Positions 27,145-36,082 are shown, numbered from the stretch's first letter. The stretch: DNA of 64,000 nucleotides from Chitinophagaceae bacterium (GCA_016702745.1 JADJDJ010000002.1:496001-560000); one strand, 5' to 3'. Numbers and translations: made by a program. Notes: generated by a model from the letters alone, not told the origin.

Positions 27145-28488
27145 ATGAACAGTAACCGACGAGTACTCCAGTTTGTTACCGGGAGTTTTTGCATTTACTT
27201 TCTTCTTTCCGTTGCGGGAACACTGATGGGTTTTCAGTGGATGCCTTTTAAAAGAGTGAATTTGATTTCCGATGTTATGACCGGTGACTCCTCCCTGCTG
27301 ATTACCGACAAACCAGACAGCAACCTGGTGATCATTGAAGACCTGCCCGATAAAAATTTCGAGTTATATAAGAAAGGCCGCTTCATCACCAATTTCAACC
27401 GCGATACCAGCAAGTCATCCCTCAATGGATTCTTGCAGAAACTGGCCGAGCTGAAGGCTGGAAAGAAAAGAAAGATCCGCATAGCCTATTTCGGCGACAG
27501 CATGATTGAAGGCGATCTGCTTTCTCAAACCCTGCGCAAACTGATGCAGCAACAATTTGGCGGAAGCGGGGTTGGCTTTGTGCCGATCACATCGCAAGTA
27601 TCCAAATTCAGACAATCGGTTATTCATAATTATTCCGGCGGATGGGAGGATGAGAGTTTTAAAAATGCCAAGACCGGTAAACTTTATTTCTCCGGACATT
27701 TATTCCGCAGCAGTGGCGACTGGGTGCAAATGATTGACCAGACCATCTTGGACAGTGTGGCCATCCTGGAAAAAAGCCTGATCTGCGGGAATGCAGCAGG
27801 AAGCATGAATCTGACCGTGAACGGAGGCTCCCGGAATATCAGCGCGACAAACATGCTGAACCGGATCCCATTGGTGGTTGATCGTAACCGGGGGATCAAA
27901 TTGGGAGTGAATAACAGCAGCCTCCCGGTTTATGGAATCAGTTTTGAATCTCCCTCCGGCGTCTTTGTCGATAATTTTTCATTCAGGGGTATCACGGGGA
28001 TTGAGTTTGCCCGGGTGGATTCTGTTTTCATGAAAGCGATTGCAGCGAATAATCCTTATGACCTGATTATTTTTCAATATGGGGTGAACCTGCTCTTCCG
28101 TCCGAACGACAGGAACTTTAACTGGTATGCCAAGGCCATGTTGCCCATCATTAAAAAAATCAGGAACTGTTTTCCGGCAACGGAATTCATGGTGGTGAGT
28201 ACGGCCGACCGGGCCTTCCGATATGGCGGAGAGTATAAATCAGCCGTGGGGATTGATTCACTGATCAAGATACAGGCAACCATGGCTTATGAGACCGGTA
28301 GTTCTTTTTATAACCAGTTTGCATCGATGGGGGGCACTAATTCCATTGTAGACTGGGCCAAAAGAAATCCCTCACTGGCCAATAAGGATTATGTGCATCC
28401 CAATCACCGGGGCGCCGAAGTCCTGGGTGGTTTTATGTACGAAGCCATCCTGAACGAATACAAAAAATATACCCGCACCCGCAAGTAA
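27145..28488 (+). CDS. SGNH/GDSL-type hydrolase or acetyltransferase partner, membrane-anchored
   Basis: 447 residues. One N-terminal hydrophobic segment (about 9-28) anchors a periplasmic domain. The SGNH blocks are visible: GDS in IAYFGDSMIEGD (block I, about 116), FQYGVN (block III, near 315) and HPNHRG near 425 (block V, with the catalytic Asp/His region KDYVHPN). It sits 7 bases ahead of an AlgI-type MBOAT gene. That pairing is the layout of extracellular O-acetylation systems, in which the MBOAT protein moves acetyl groups across the membrane and the SGNH protein transfers them to sugar. The target (peptidoglycan or exopolysaccharide) is not decided by sequence, but the preceding glucosaminidase favours the wall. 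Confidence 0.8.
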   Translation: MNSNRRVLQFVTGSFCIYFLLSVAGTLMGFQWMPFKRVNLISDVMTGDSSLLITDKPDSNLVIIEDLPDKNFELYKKGRFITNFNRDTSKSSLNGFLQKLAELKAGKKRKIRIAYFGDSMIEGDLLSQTLRKLMQQQFGGSGVGFVPITSQVSKFRQSVIHNYSGGWEDESFKNAKTGKLYFSGHLFRSSGDWVQMIDQTILDSVAILEKSLICGNAAGSMNLTVNGGSRNISATNMLNRIPLVVDRNRGIKLGVNNSSLPVYGISFESPSGVFVDNFSFRGITGIEFARVDSVFMKAIAANNPYDLIIFQYGVNLLFRPNDRNFNWYAKAMLPIIKKIRNCFPATEFMVVSTADRAFRYGGEYKSAVGIDSLIKIQATMAYETGSSFYNQFASMGGTNSIVDWAKRNPSLANKDYVHPNHRGAEVLGGFMYEAILNEYKKYTRTRK

Positions 28489-28495
28489 ACGCAAT

Positions 28496-30136
28496 ATGCC
28501 ATCATTCGATATACAGGCTTTCCTGGAACAGTTTTTATACGATCCTAAAAACCCGCTGTTGTTCAACAACGGTTTTTTTGTATTCTTCTTTGCCTTGTTT
28601 ATTGCACTGTATTACAAATTCAGAAATCACTTTAAAGTCCGCCGTTATATCTTTTGTTTTTTCTCCCTTTATTTCTTTTATAAGGCCAGCGGGGTCTTTG
28701 TGGTCTTTGTGATCCTCTCGGCTATTGTGGATTTTGTGCTATCGAATGCAATCTACCGGCAACAGAATAAAAAGAAGAAAAAGTTGTTGCTACTGGGGAG
28801 TATTGTCTTTAACCTGGGCATGCTCTTCTATTTCAAGTACACCAATTTCTTTATTGAAACCTTTAACAGCCTGCTGGATGCCGGTTTTAATCCGCTGAAT
28901 ATTCTCTTACCCGTGGGAATCTCTTTTTACACCTTCGAGAACCTCAGCTATACCATTGACGTGTACCGGGGTCAGTTTGAGCCGGCCAAGAAATTCAGTG
29001 ATTACCTGCTCTTTTTGTCTTTCTTCCCCAAGCTGGTGATGGGTCCCATTGTCAGAGCCCATGATTTTGTACCGCAGATCAATAAACCATTTATCATTAC
29101 GGAGAGTGATTTTGCCAAAGGGTTTTACCTGATCATTTCTGGTTTGTTCAAGAAGCTGATCATCTCGGATTATATCACATTGAATTTTGTGAATTATATA
29201 TTTGATGATCCCTCCCGTTATACCGGTTTGGAAAACCTGTTTGCGGTGTATGCTTATGCGGTGGTGATCTATTGTGATTTCAGTGGGTATAGTGATGTGG
29301 CCATTGGGGTGGCCAAATGGCTGGGCTTTAGCATTCCTACCAATTTCCTTTCACCCTATCAGAGTAAAAATATCACCGAGTTCTGGCGGCGATGGCATAT
29401 TTCCTTATCCTCATGGTTGCGGGATTATCTCTATATCCCGCTGGGGGGCAATAAAAAAGGCTCGGCTGCTACCTGGATATTCTCTATCATCTTTTTTGTT
29501 GGGGTTTTCTTTGCGGCTTACAGTGGATTCAAATTGTCGCTTCCGGTATCGCTGGGTATCACCACGATCATCCTCCTGTTATTCATTCTTCCTCCCATTA
29601 TTAAAAAGGATAAATCGGGTATTACCACCAATCTCAACCTGCTCACCACGATGTTGCTGGGTGGTTTCTGGCATGGGGCCAGCTGGAATTTTCTGATCTG
29701 GGGAGCGATGCATGGAGTATCACTGGCCATTCATAAAATCTGGATGATGATCACCGGAAAGGCTTTTGCTTCATTTAATAATAAGAAAGTCTACAACGCC
29801 ATTGCGGTCCTCATCACCTTCCATTTTGTTTGTTTTTGCTGGGTCTTCTTTAAAGCCGCCAGTCTGGATGATGCCTTTAATATGCTGCACCAGATCACGC
29901 ACGATCTGAAGTTTAAGGTTTGGAATGCCTTTTTTAATAATTACTGGCCTGTGCTGGGGATGATTGCCCTGGCCTTTGTACTGCATGCCATTCCGGATAA
30001 CTATGCCGATAAACTGATCAGCCGGGTGAAACTGGTGCCGATGCCGGTTTACCTCGTGATCTTCTTTCTCTTTGTAATTGTGTATGGCTATTTCAAATCA
30101 TCCGAGCCGGTGATGCCGATTTATTTGCAGTTTTAG
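28496..30136 (+). CDS. MBOAT-family O-acyltransferase (AlgI/PatA-like)
   Basis: 546 residues with 11-13 hydrophobic segments. The MBOAT signature is present: FWRRWHISLSSWLRDYLYIPLGG (about 300-322) and LGGFWHGASWNFLIWGAMHG near 385, where the invariant catalytic His is in FWHGASW. The N-terminal pattern LLPVGISFYTFENLSYTIDVYRG is typical of AlgI and PatA. It should take acetyl from a cytosolic donor and present it to the periplasmic SGNH partner encoded just upstream. It is the last gene of the glucosaminidase-SGNH-MBOAT unit. Confidence 0.9.
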   Translation: MPSFDIQAFLEQFLYDPKNPLLFNNGFFVFFFALFIALYYKFRNHFKVRRYIFCFFSLYFFYKASGVFVVFVILSAIVDFVLSNAIYRQQNKKKKKLLLLGSIVFNLGMLFYFKYTNFFIETFNSLLDAGFNPLNILLPVGISFYTFENLSYTIDVYRGQFEPAKKFSDYLLFLSFFPKLVMGPIVRAHDFVPQINKPFIITESDFAKGFYLIISGLFKKLIISDYITLNFVNYIFDDPSRYTGLENLFAVYAYAVVIYCDFSGYSDVAIGVAKWLGFSIPTNFLSPYQSKNITEFWRRWHISLSSWLRDYLYIPLGGNKKGSAATWIFSIIFFVGVFFAAYSGFKLSLPVSLGITTIILLLFILPPIIKKDKSGITTNLNLLTTMLLGGFWHGASWNFLIWGAMHGVSLAIHKIWMMITGKAFASFNNKKVYNAIAVLITFHFVCFCWVFFKAASLDDAFNMLHQITHDLKFKVWNAFFNNYWPVLGMIALAFVLHAIPDNYADKLISRVKLVPMPVYLVIFFLFVIVYGYFKSSEPVMPIYLQF

Positions 30137-30163
30137 GGGTGTAATGTGAAATAGACCAGGCCC

Positions 30164-30171
30164 TACTTTTG
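30164..30171 (+). promoter_or_regulatory. Candidate promoter box TACTTTTG
   Basis: An exact TAnnTTTG match, 69 bases upstream of the DUF922 gene and after the MBOAT stop. No convincing -33 TTTG is seen at the usual distance, so the call is tentative. Confidence 0.35.
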
Positions 30172-30239
30172 CTATAAGGCTTAAGTGAATTGAGGATGAG
30201 GCAGAAGACTCGTTGGGGAAGGATATTTAAACGAAGTTT

Positions 30240-30797
30240 ATGAGATATTTCGCTATCATTATTCTCTTCTGTGCCTGGATACCTGCCAGTGAAAGCGGAT
30301 GTAAAAAAGAAAATGATACCCTTATCTGGAGTGAAGATTTAAAGCTAAAATGGGAGGACTTCAAAAGTGATAGTTTTCCCGGAGTGAATGTTTCTGCATT
30401 AAGCGCTATTAGAGTAAGACTGGATTATGAAGTAAGATACAATCTTGACTGGATTAAAGTTCAATGTGAATTTTCAAAAAAATTTTCTATTGCCAGAAAG
30501 GATAAATCCCCCAATTTATTACTACACGAGCAGGGTCACTTTGATTTGGCAGAAATTTATGCTAGAGAAATAAGGCATGATATTTTAACTATAAGAAGTA
30601 AAGTAAACAGAGATAATTACAAAATGCTTGACTCCATCCACCATTTATGGGATTCTAAACTATTAAAAGAACAAATCAAATACGATAAAGAAACTGACTA
30701 CTCCAGGGATACACTCAGGCAATCCGAATGGATGGTTGAAATCAAATCACGACTTAAAAAATTAAGTAGATATAAGGAGGCGTATTACAAATTTTAG
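30240..30797 (+). CDS. DUF922-type predicted zinc metalloprotein
   Basis: 185 residues. A hydrophobic leader (MRYFAIIILFCAWIPAS) suggests export. The key motif is LLHEQGHFDLAEIYARE (about 98-114), with His-x-x-x-His and a following Asp/Glu-rich helix, as in DUF922 proteins thought to be zinc-dependent proteases. A WSEDLKLKWEDF segment near the start is also typical of this group. The activity has not been shown for the family as far as I know. The gene is noticeably richer in A/T than its neighbours on both sides, which hints at recent acquisition. It stands alone. Confidence 0.65.
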   Translation: MRYFAIIILFCAWIPASESGCKKENDTLIWSEDLKLKWEDFKSDSFPGVNVSALSAIRVRLDYEVRYNLDWIKVQCEFSKKFSIARKDKSPNLLLHEQGHFDLAEIYAREIRHDILTIRSKVNRDNYKMLDSIHHLWDSKLLKEQIKYDKETDYSRDTLRQSEWMVEIKSRLKKLSRYKEAYYKF

Positions 30798-30868
30798 AAC
30801 TTAATATATCTGCCAGAATTGAAAGATTTTATAGCCGCCCTTGTTCGATTCGGATATCTTGATTGAAT

Positions 30869-31738
30869 TTAGTACGCACTCACATATGCATTATACCCCT
30901 TCGCCAGCGCATTGTACAATAACTGCCCCATGATTTTATAGGCGGTGGCGGAGAAGTGGATGCCATCTCCGTTCATTAATCCCTTGCGGTACCAGTTCCA
31001 GGCGGAGCCAAAGCCATTGGTGACCCGGTACATATCCCAAACCGGTATGCTGTTGCTGCTGCAATAACTAAAGAGGGAAAGATTCAGGTTCCATAGTTCC
31101 CGGTTGGGCATGCCGTTTTTAAAAGAGTCCGCCGTGGTGCTGATCAGGACGGCGCATTTAGGCGCTACTGATTTTAGTTTATCAATCATCTGACCAACCT
31201 GCCGGTGCAGATCATTATCGGTAATCACATTCGCCTGCGCATCATTGGTGCCCAGGGAAATGATAAAGAGATCCGGTTGTAAGCTGGCCACTTGCTGCCA
31301 GATACTGGCAGATCCAATATAAGTTTCAAAGCGGGCACCGTTGATCCCGAATGTATGATAGGCCAGTCCGTTACTATCGGCACCGGTTAAAAATCCACCG
31401 AATGTTTTAGAAGTCTGGTGTTGCCCCCCTGCAGATCCAAAAAAATCCTGCAAACCCTTCCTCACTACGGAAGATAGATGATCAGATTGCAAGTGTGAGT
31501 CACCAATATGCACAATGGTTACTTTGCCTTTCTTTGTTTTTTTCAGTTGTTGTAAACGATGATAAAAGCTATCCAGTCCGCCGCTGTTGAAAATCCGGTT
31601 AAAGACCAGGCTCACCTGCGGAAATTGTTTGGTCACCTTCTGCTCATCCAGTGGTAGGGCCTGTGCATGCGTTTTTACCTGGTTGAATAACAGGAGCATC
31701 AGTAAGGAGCTAATAAAATATCGCGGTAATTGCTTCAT
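30869..31738 (-). CDS. Exported SGNH/GDSL hydrolase
   Basis: 289 residues from the ATG at 31738 (MKQLPRYFISSLLMLLLFNQ). The open frame upstream adds 16 residues with no leader character. The signal peptide ends THA before Gln. SGNH blocks: IVHIGDSHLQSD (block I), GFLTGADSNG (Gly), SLGTNDAQ (block III, Asn) and GDGIHFSATAY (block V, Asp-x-x-His). All four catalytic elements are present, so it is probably an active esterase or acetyltransferase. It faces the MBOAT/SGNH operon with only the DUF922 gene between, so it may take part in the same sugar O-acetylation or deacetylation. Confidence 0.8.
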   Translation of the reverse strand: MKQLPRYFISSLLMLLLFNQVKTHAQALPLDEQKVTKQFPQVSLVFNRIFNSGGLDSFYHRLQQLKKTKKGKVTIVHIGDSHLQSDHLSSVVRKGLQDFFGSAGGQHQTSKTFGGFLTGADSNGLAYHTFGINGARFETYIGSASIWQQVASLQPDLFIISLGTNDAQANVITDNDLHRQVGQMIDKLKSVAPKCAVLISTTADSFKNGMPNRELWNLNLSLFSYCSSNSIPVWDMYRVTNGFGSAWNWYRKGLMNGDGIHFSATAYKIMGQLLYNALAKGYNAYVSAY

Positions 31739-31906
31739 GTTCAATATGCCGGTTAAGGACGCTGTCCGCTCCGGTAAAGTTGGCAAAGGTAGGCAGGGAA
31801 AGCCCCGCCAGCGGTGTTTTCACCGTAAAACTATGCTAAATATCCCCGTGCATTCCTTCGGGGGGAATGGCAATAGTCTTTATCTTCACGGCCTAAAAAA
31901 AACAGT

Positions 31907-32259
31907 ATGCAACTGACTGCCAAACTCGTACAGGTTTTACCGCTGCAAACAGGCGCGGGCAAAAATGGCCAATGGAAAAAACAGGATATCATTGTGGAAA
32001 CGGAAGGCCAGTATCCCAAAAAAGTTTGTGTGTCCATCTGGGGCGATAACATCAATGAACAGGTATTGAAAGTTGGCAGTATGCTCAATATTTCATTTGA
32101 TGTGGAAAGCCGCGAATACAATGGCCGCTGGTACACCGATGTAAAAGCATGGAGGGTCGAACCAGGTGGTGCTTCCGCTGCTGCGGAAGGCAGTGGCCCG
32201 ATTGATCAACCGCATTTTGAAGAGGAGCGATGGAGGAGAAGGATGATTTGCCTTTCTAG
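31907..32259 (+). pseudogene. DUF3127 protein, frameshifted just before its acidic C-terminal tail
   Basis: About 117 residues; N-terminus MQLTAKLVQVLPLQTGAG. The body (KQDIIVETEGQYPKKVCVSIWGD, then YNGRWYTDVKAWRVE) is a typical DUF3127 small OB-like protein, common in Bacteroidota and possibly nucleic-acid binding by analogy with SSB. As read, it ends in an odd RWRRRMICLSS. One base out of frame, the same DNA reads EEKDDLPF-stop (ending 32259), the SSB-like acidic tail expected for this family. One extra G at the GG of 32232-32233 restores it. So the gene is either a single-base mutant or an assembly error. Gene stands alone. Confidence 0.75.
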
Positions 32260-32263
32260 TTGA

Positions 32264-32331
32264 GGGGTTGAGATGTTGAGAAGTTGAGGGGTGCTTAACT
32301 TAAGCGGAGTCTCGCTACGGGCCTCAGGTTT
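32264..32331. other. Non-coding stretch with GTTGAG repeats
   Basis: Short GTTGAG/GTTGAGAAG repeats (for example TTGAGGGGTTGAGATGTTGAG). Their complements (CAACTCTTCAAC, CTATCAAC) recur at 32646-32690, so the whole 32.26-32.69 kb gap is bracketed by inverted low-complexity arms. I see no gene. Confidence 0.5.
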
Positions 32332-32416
32332 GTCACCCCGGACTTGATCCGGGGTCTTTCGGAGGATTCATTTTATGTAATTGTTTCAAAAGATACCGGC
32401 TCAAGGCCGGTATGAC
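32332..32416. repeat. REP-like palindromic doublet
   Basis: Hairpin 1 is CCCCGGA-CTTGA-TCCGGGG (32336-32354). Hairpin 2 is ATACCGGC-TCAAG-GCCGGTAT (32393-32413). The pair is bordered by GTCA on the left and TGAC on the right. The two hairpins share the CTTGA/TCAAG loop in opposite orientation, so this is an inverted doublet of one REP-type unit. A partial third unit (GGTCAAGCCTGGTATGACT) is at 32502-32521. The gap to 32690 holds nothing else that I can name. Confidence 0.7.
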
Positions 32417-32696
32417 GTACTTCTTGCCTGTTGCAGGTTCAAATAAATCGGAAACTCTTACAATACTCTTAGTTTATATCACTCCCAACACTTGCTATTG
32501 GAGGTCAAGCCTGGTATGACTTACAGCTGGCCTGACCCTAAACTTATCAACCCTCCAACTACCCAACCTTCTTTCTATCCTTCCTCCTGACAATTCTTTA
32601 TTCGCTTAATAGATGAAAACACCAGAACCAAGAAAGGGTATTCCCTATCAACTCTTCAACTTGTTAACCTATCAACTATTAAATCTTCCAACTAAC

Positions 32697-34187
32697 CTAC
32701 AGCTCCTTCCTCAACCTCGCCACCGGAATATTCAACTGCTCCCTGTATTTCGCCACAGTACGACGGGCAATATTATATCCTTTTTCCTGGAGTAATTCGG
32801 TGAGTCGTTCATCACTCAGCGGGTGTTTTTTATCTTCTGCTTCGATCAGGTCGCTGAGGATTTTTTTCACTTCACGGGTGGAGACTTCTTCTCCGCTATC
32901 GGTGCTCAATGATTCACTGAAGAAAAATTTCAACCGGTAAGTACCGAATTCCGTTTGAACAAACTTGCTGTTGGCTACCCGGCTAACGGTGGAGATATCG
33001 AGATTGGTTTTCTCCGCAATATCTTTCAGGATCATCGGTTTCAATTCGGTTTCATCACCGGTGAGAAAGAAATCATACTGATGTTCCATGATCGCATTCA
33101 TGGTACTGAGCAGGGTATGCTGTCTTTGTTTGATCGCATCAATAAACCATTTGGCCGCATCAATTTTCTGTTTGATAAAGAGAACGGCTTCTTTCTGTCG
33201 TTTATCTTTCTTCGCACCACGGTCATATTCTTTCAGCATATCACGATAGCCTTCGCTGATCCGGAGTTCAGGAGCATTGCGGCTATTGAGGGTTAGTTCC
33301 AGTTTACCGGCATTATTCATGATAAAGAAATCCGGCACTACATAATTTTCTGCCTTGCTCATTTCCCCCAGGTTACCACCGGGTTTGGGGTTGAGGCGGA
33401 TGATCCATTGCATTACTTCTCTCAGCTGATCATCATCCAGATCCAGTCCGCGCTGAATTTTTTCATAGTGCTTCTTGGTAAACTCATCAAAGTATTTGGA
33501 AATAGCCCGTATGGCGATGTCCACCGGTTTGCCCTCATCTTTCTGGCGGTATAACTGAATCAGTAAACATTCACGCAGGTCGCGGGCCGCCACACCGGGT
33601 GGATCAAATTGCTGGATTCTTTTGATCAGGGATTCCACTTCGGCCTCGGTGGCGGAAATATTTTGACGGAAGGCCAGATCATCCACGATGGCAGATGTTT
33701 CGCGGCGGAGGTAACCATCTTCATCCAGGCTACCGACAATCTGTTCGGCAATGGCCTGTTCTTTTTCTTCCAGTCGAAGAAGTCCCAGCTGCGTAGTCAT
33801 CAGTTCATAAAAACTGGTCTCTGCTTTATAGGGCAGTTGCCGGCCTTCATCTTCTTCGGGATAATTATCGTCGCGGAGTTTATAATCGCCTACTTCATCA
33901 TCACCTTCCTGCACATAATCGCTGATATCAATATTCTCGTATTCGTCTTCACTGCCATCCTTCTCTTCAAATTCCTCTTCACCGGTTTCGCTGAATTCAT
34001 CTTTTAATTCATCTGCACCTTCTTCATGCTTCTCCTCATCCAGTTCAAGGGCCGGATTTTCTTCCAGCTCTTCTTTAATCCGGATCTCCAGATTGGCCGT
34101 AGGTACCTGCAGCAGTTTCATAAGCTGAATCTGCTGGGGCGACAGTTTTTGCAGTAGTTTCTGCTGTAAACTTTGGCTTAGGGCCAT
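32697..34187 (-). CDS. rpoN: RNA polymerase sigma-54 factor
   Basis: 496 residues. Region I (1-50) is Gln/Leu-rich (SLQQKLLQKLSPQQIQLMKLLQ, which contacts enhancer-binding proteins). Region II (about 55-115) is strongly acidic. Region III has the core-binding and helix-turn-helix parts, and the RpoN box is seen near the end as ARRTVAKYRE. It directs transcription from -24/-12 promoters and needs AAA+ activators; none is in this window. The gene is monocistronic. A very stable hairpin lies 16 bases before its start codon. Confidence 0.96.
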   Translation of the reverse strand: MALSQSLQQKLLQKLSPQQIQLMKLLQVPTANLEIRIKEELEENPALELDEEKHEEGADELKDEFSETGEEEFEEKDGSEDEYENIDISDYVQEGDDEVGDYKLRDDNYPEEDEGRQLPYKAETSFYELMTTQLGLLRLEEKEQAIAEQIVGSLDEDGYLRRETSAIVDDLAFRQNISATEAEVESLIKRIQQFDPPGVAARDLRECLLIQLYRQKDEGKPVDIAIRAISKYFDEFTKKHYEKIQRGLDLDDDQLREVMQWIIRLNPKPGGNLGEMSKAENYVVPDFFIMNNAGKLELTLNSRNAPELRISEGYRDMLKEYDRGAKKDKRQKEAVLFIKQKIDAAKWFIDAIKQRQHTLLSTMNAIMEHQYDFFLTGDETELKPMILKDIAEKTNLDISTVSRVANSKFVQTEFGTYRLKFFFSESLSTDSGEEVSTREVKKILSDLIEAEDKKHPLSDERLTELLQEKGYNIARRTVAKYREQLNIPVARLRKEL

Positions 34188-34203
34188 GGTTCGTTATTAT
34201 TAT

Positions 34204-34235
34204 TCAACAGTGTCTCCCGCAGGGGACACTGTTGA
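34204..34235 (-). promoter_or_regulatory. Stable hairpin in the rpoN leader
   Basis: TCAACAGTGTC and GACACTGTTGA pair over 11 bp. Inside, CCC-GCA-GGG extends the stem with one bulged T. On the rpoN strand it ends 16 bases before the ATG, so it would be part of the mRNA leader or an operator. There is no T-run after it, so it is not a standard terminator. A weaker GGTCC...GGACTCC repeat lies next to it at about 34252-34271. Confidence 0.6.
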
Positions 34236-34375
34236 GTGGGTTTTATATCAGGGTCCTATCCGAGGACTCCTTTTGGTTATCAAATAATTGGCTTTATCCG
34301 GCCAGGGCGTAATTTCAAAAATTTCCGCCTTTGCACAAAAATAATGCCGTAAATTTAGATACAAATAAATAAAAG

Positions 34376-34843
34376 ATGCGGGAACGGATTTGCTATTTTC
34401 TTGTTGTGTTGTTGTTAATCTTTTCCGGGAATATTTCCGGGCAGCAAGTCCCTGTAAATGATACCGTTTGGCTGATGAACTGGGATTGTCTGGGCAAATC
34501 CGCCTCCAGCCCTGAACCCCGTAAATTTTTGGTGATCCGGGCGCAGGATATCAAAAAATTACCTATTAGGAAGGAGGTTTTGGAGGGATTTGATTTTGAA
34601 AAGATGCTAAGGCTGGATTTTGCAAAGCCGGCCAGCACTGGGCCGGGTAAACCTTACGGGAACTATCTCTTACAAAAAGCACCGCTGGCAGCAGGATATT
34701 ATACTGCAGGGCTGGGTATCATCTGTAAAAAAGAATGGCAGTTGGATAAAATTACCCCGATGGCCTTACGATTCAGGCTGGGCTCGCTGGATTATGTGAA
34801 TTGGATGGAACAAAAGCCCAATGCCATCAGGCCGGGACGATAG
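34376..34843 (+). CDS. Exported protein, function unknown
   Basis: 155 residues. A signal peptide (MRERICYFLVVLLLIFSGNISG, then Gln) is followed by an unrecognised mature domain with a WLMNWDCLG segment and YYTAGLGIICKKEWQLDK. No catalytic motif or repeat is visible. It is divergent from rpoN and convergent with the DegT aminotransferase. Codon use resembles its neighbours, and the leader makes it very likely real. Confidence 0.6.
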   Translation: MRERICYFLVVLLLIFSGNISGQQVPVNDTVWLMNWDCLGKSASSPEPRKFLVIRAQDIKKLPIRKEVLEGFDFEKMLRLDFAKPASTGPGKPYGNYLLQKAPLAAGYYTAGLGIICKKEWQLDKITPMALRFRLGSLDYVNWMEQKPNAIRPGR

Positions 34844-34864
34844 TAAAGCCGTTGAGTCTTCTCT

Positions 34865-36082
34865 TTAAACTGTTGTTGCCTGCTTACTCAATACCTGTTT
34901 CACTACCGCAATAATTTTTTCTCCTTTTTCTTTTAGTTGTGCATCGGTCCAGGAAAGACTGATCAGCGTACAGATACACCTGCTCATCACCGCATCACTG
35001 GCGCTGAAATCTTTATTGGCATGCTCCATGAGTCTGCTTTTGATTTCAGGACTCAGTGCATTGAGCGTAATGGCATTTTTCAGGTGATCCCATTTGCGGA
35101 TATAGTGCCAGTTATTATCAAACCAGTAAAAATTACCAGGAAGGATGCCCTGGGCTTTTAATTCGGCCACCACGGCTTTGGTAATAGCTTCGGTAGGCAG
35201 GAACCAGCAGAGGAAACTGCAGCTGTCGCCTTCCGGATCGGGGATCCGGCGAAAACTGATTTCCGGTATTTGGGAAAGAATATTTTTTAAGGCAGCATGA
35301 TTTTTTTTCTGGTCGGCCAGGAATTCAGGAAGTCTTTTGATCTGGGCCAGTCCAACGGCGGAATGTAATTCTGATATCCTGAAATTATAACCAATAAAAG
35401 GATGCAGGTCAGCTCCCCGATCAACACCGAGGTGATCATGTCCGTGATCGGTATAACCATCGGATTTGATATAGACATCTTCCCTGTTGGTCATTACCAC
35501 ACCGCCTTCTGCACAGGTCATTGTTTTTACATAGTCGAATGAGAAAGTACCGGCATCTCCGATCGTACCCAGCTGTTTTCCTTTATAAGAACCGCCGATA
35601 CTCTGGCAGGCATCTTCCAGTAAGATCAGGTTGTGTTCTTTACAAATTGCAACAAGCGCATCCATATCCGCCATACTGCCGCACATGTGTACAGGCATGA
35701 TGGCTTTTGTTTTCGGGGTAATGGCTTTGCGAACGGCATCCGGATTCAAGGTGAGGGTATCATCCACATCCACCAGCACGGGAACCGCACCCACACTCAA
35801 TACGGCTTCAAAGGAAGCTACGAATGTAAAAGCGGGAGTGATCACTTCATCTCCATATCCAATACCGAGTACACTGAGTGCCGTGGTTAAGGCAGCCGTT
35901 CCACTTGAAGTGAGCTGGGCATACTGACAGCCGAAAGTGGAGCAGATGGCCGCTTCCAGTTCCTTGCTTTTCCAATGGCCCTTGCGCATGCCATCAAATC
36001 CATAACGCATCAGTACCCCGTTATCGAGCACATCGTTCAGTTCTTTTCTTTCCAGATCACTCCAGCGTTCGTAACCAGGCAT
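34865..36082 (-). CDS. DegT/DnrJ/EryC1/StrS-family sugar aminotransferase
   Basis: 405 residues, PLP fold type I. The N-terminal GYGDEVITPAFTFVASFEAVLSVGAVPVLVDVD is diagnostic. The Asp in LLEDACQSIGG binds the PLP ring nitrogen, and the Lys in FSFDYVKTMTCAEGG is the Schiff-base lysine. Members transfer an amino group from Glu or Gln to a keto sugar nucleotide for surface polysaccharides or antibiotics. The late insertion SCSFLCWFLPTE and the length fit this family. No other sugar-nucleotide gene is adjacent, so the substrate is unknown. A dispersed repeat lies upstream. Confidence 0.88.
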   Translation of the reverse strand: MPGYERWSDLERKELNDVLDNGVLMRYGFDGMRKGHWKSKELEAAICSTFGCQYAQLTSSGTAALTTALSVLGIGYGDEVITPAFTFVASFEAVLSVGAVPVLVDVDDTLTLNPDAVRKAITPKTKAIMPVHMCGSMADMDALVAICKEHNLILLEDACQSIGGSYKGKQLGTIGDAGTFSFDYVKTMTCAEGGVVMTNREDVYIKSDGYTDHGHDHLGVDRGADLHPFIGYNFRISELHSAVGLAQIKRLPEFLADQKKNHAALKNILSQIPEISFRRIPDPEGDSCSFLCWFLPTEAITKAVVAELKAQGILPGNFYWFDNNWHYIRKWDHLKNAITLNALSPEIKSRLMEHANKDFSASDAVMSRCICTLISLSWTDAQLKEKGEKIIAVVKQVLSKQATTV

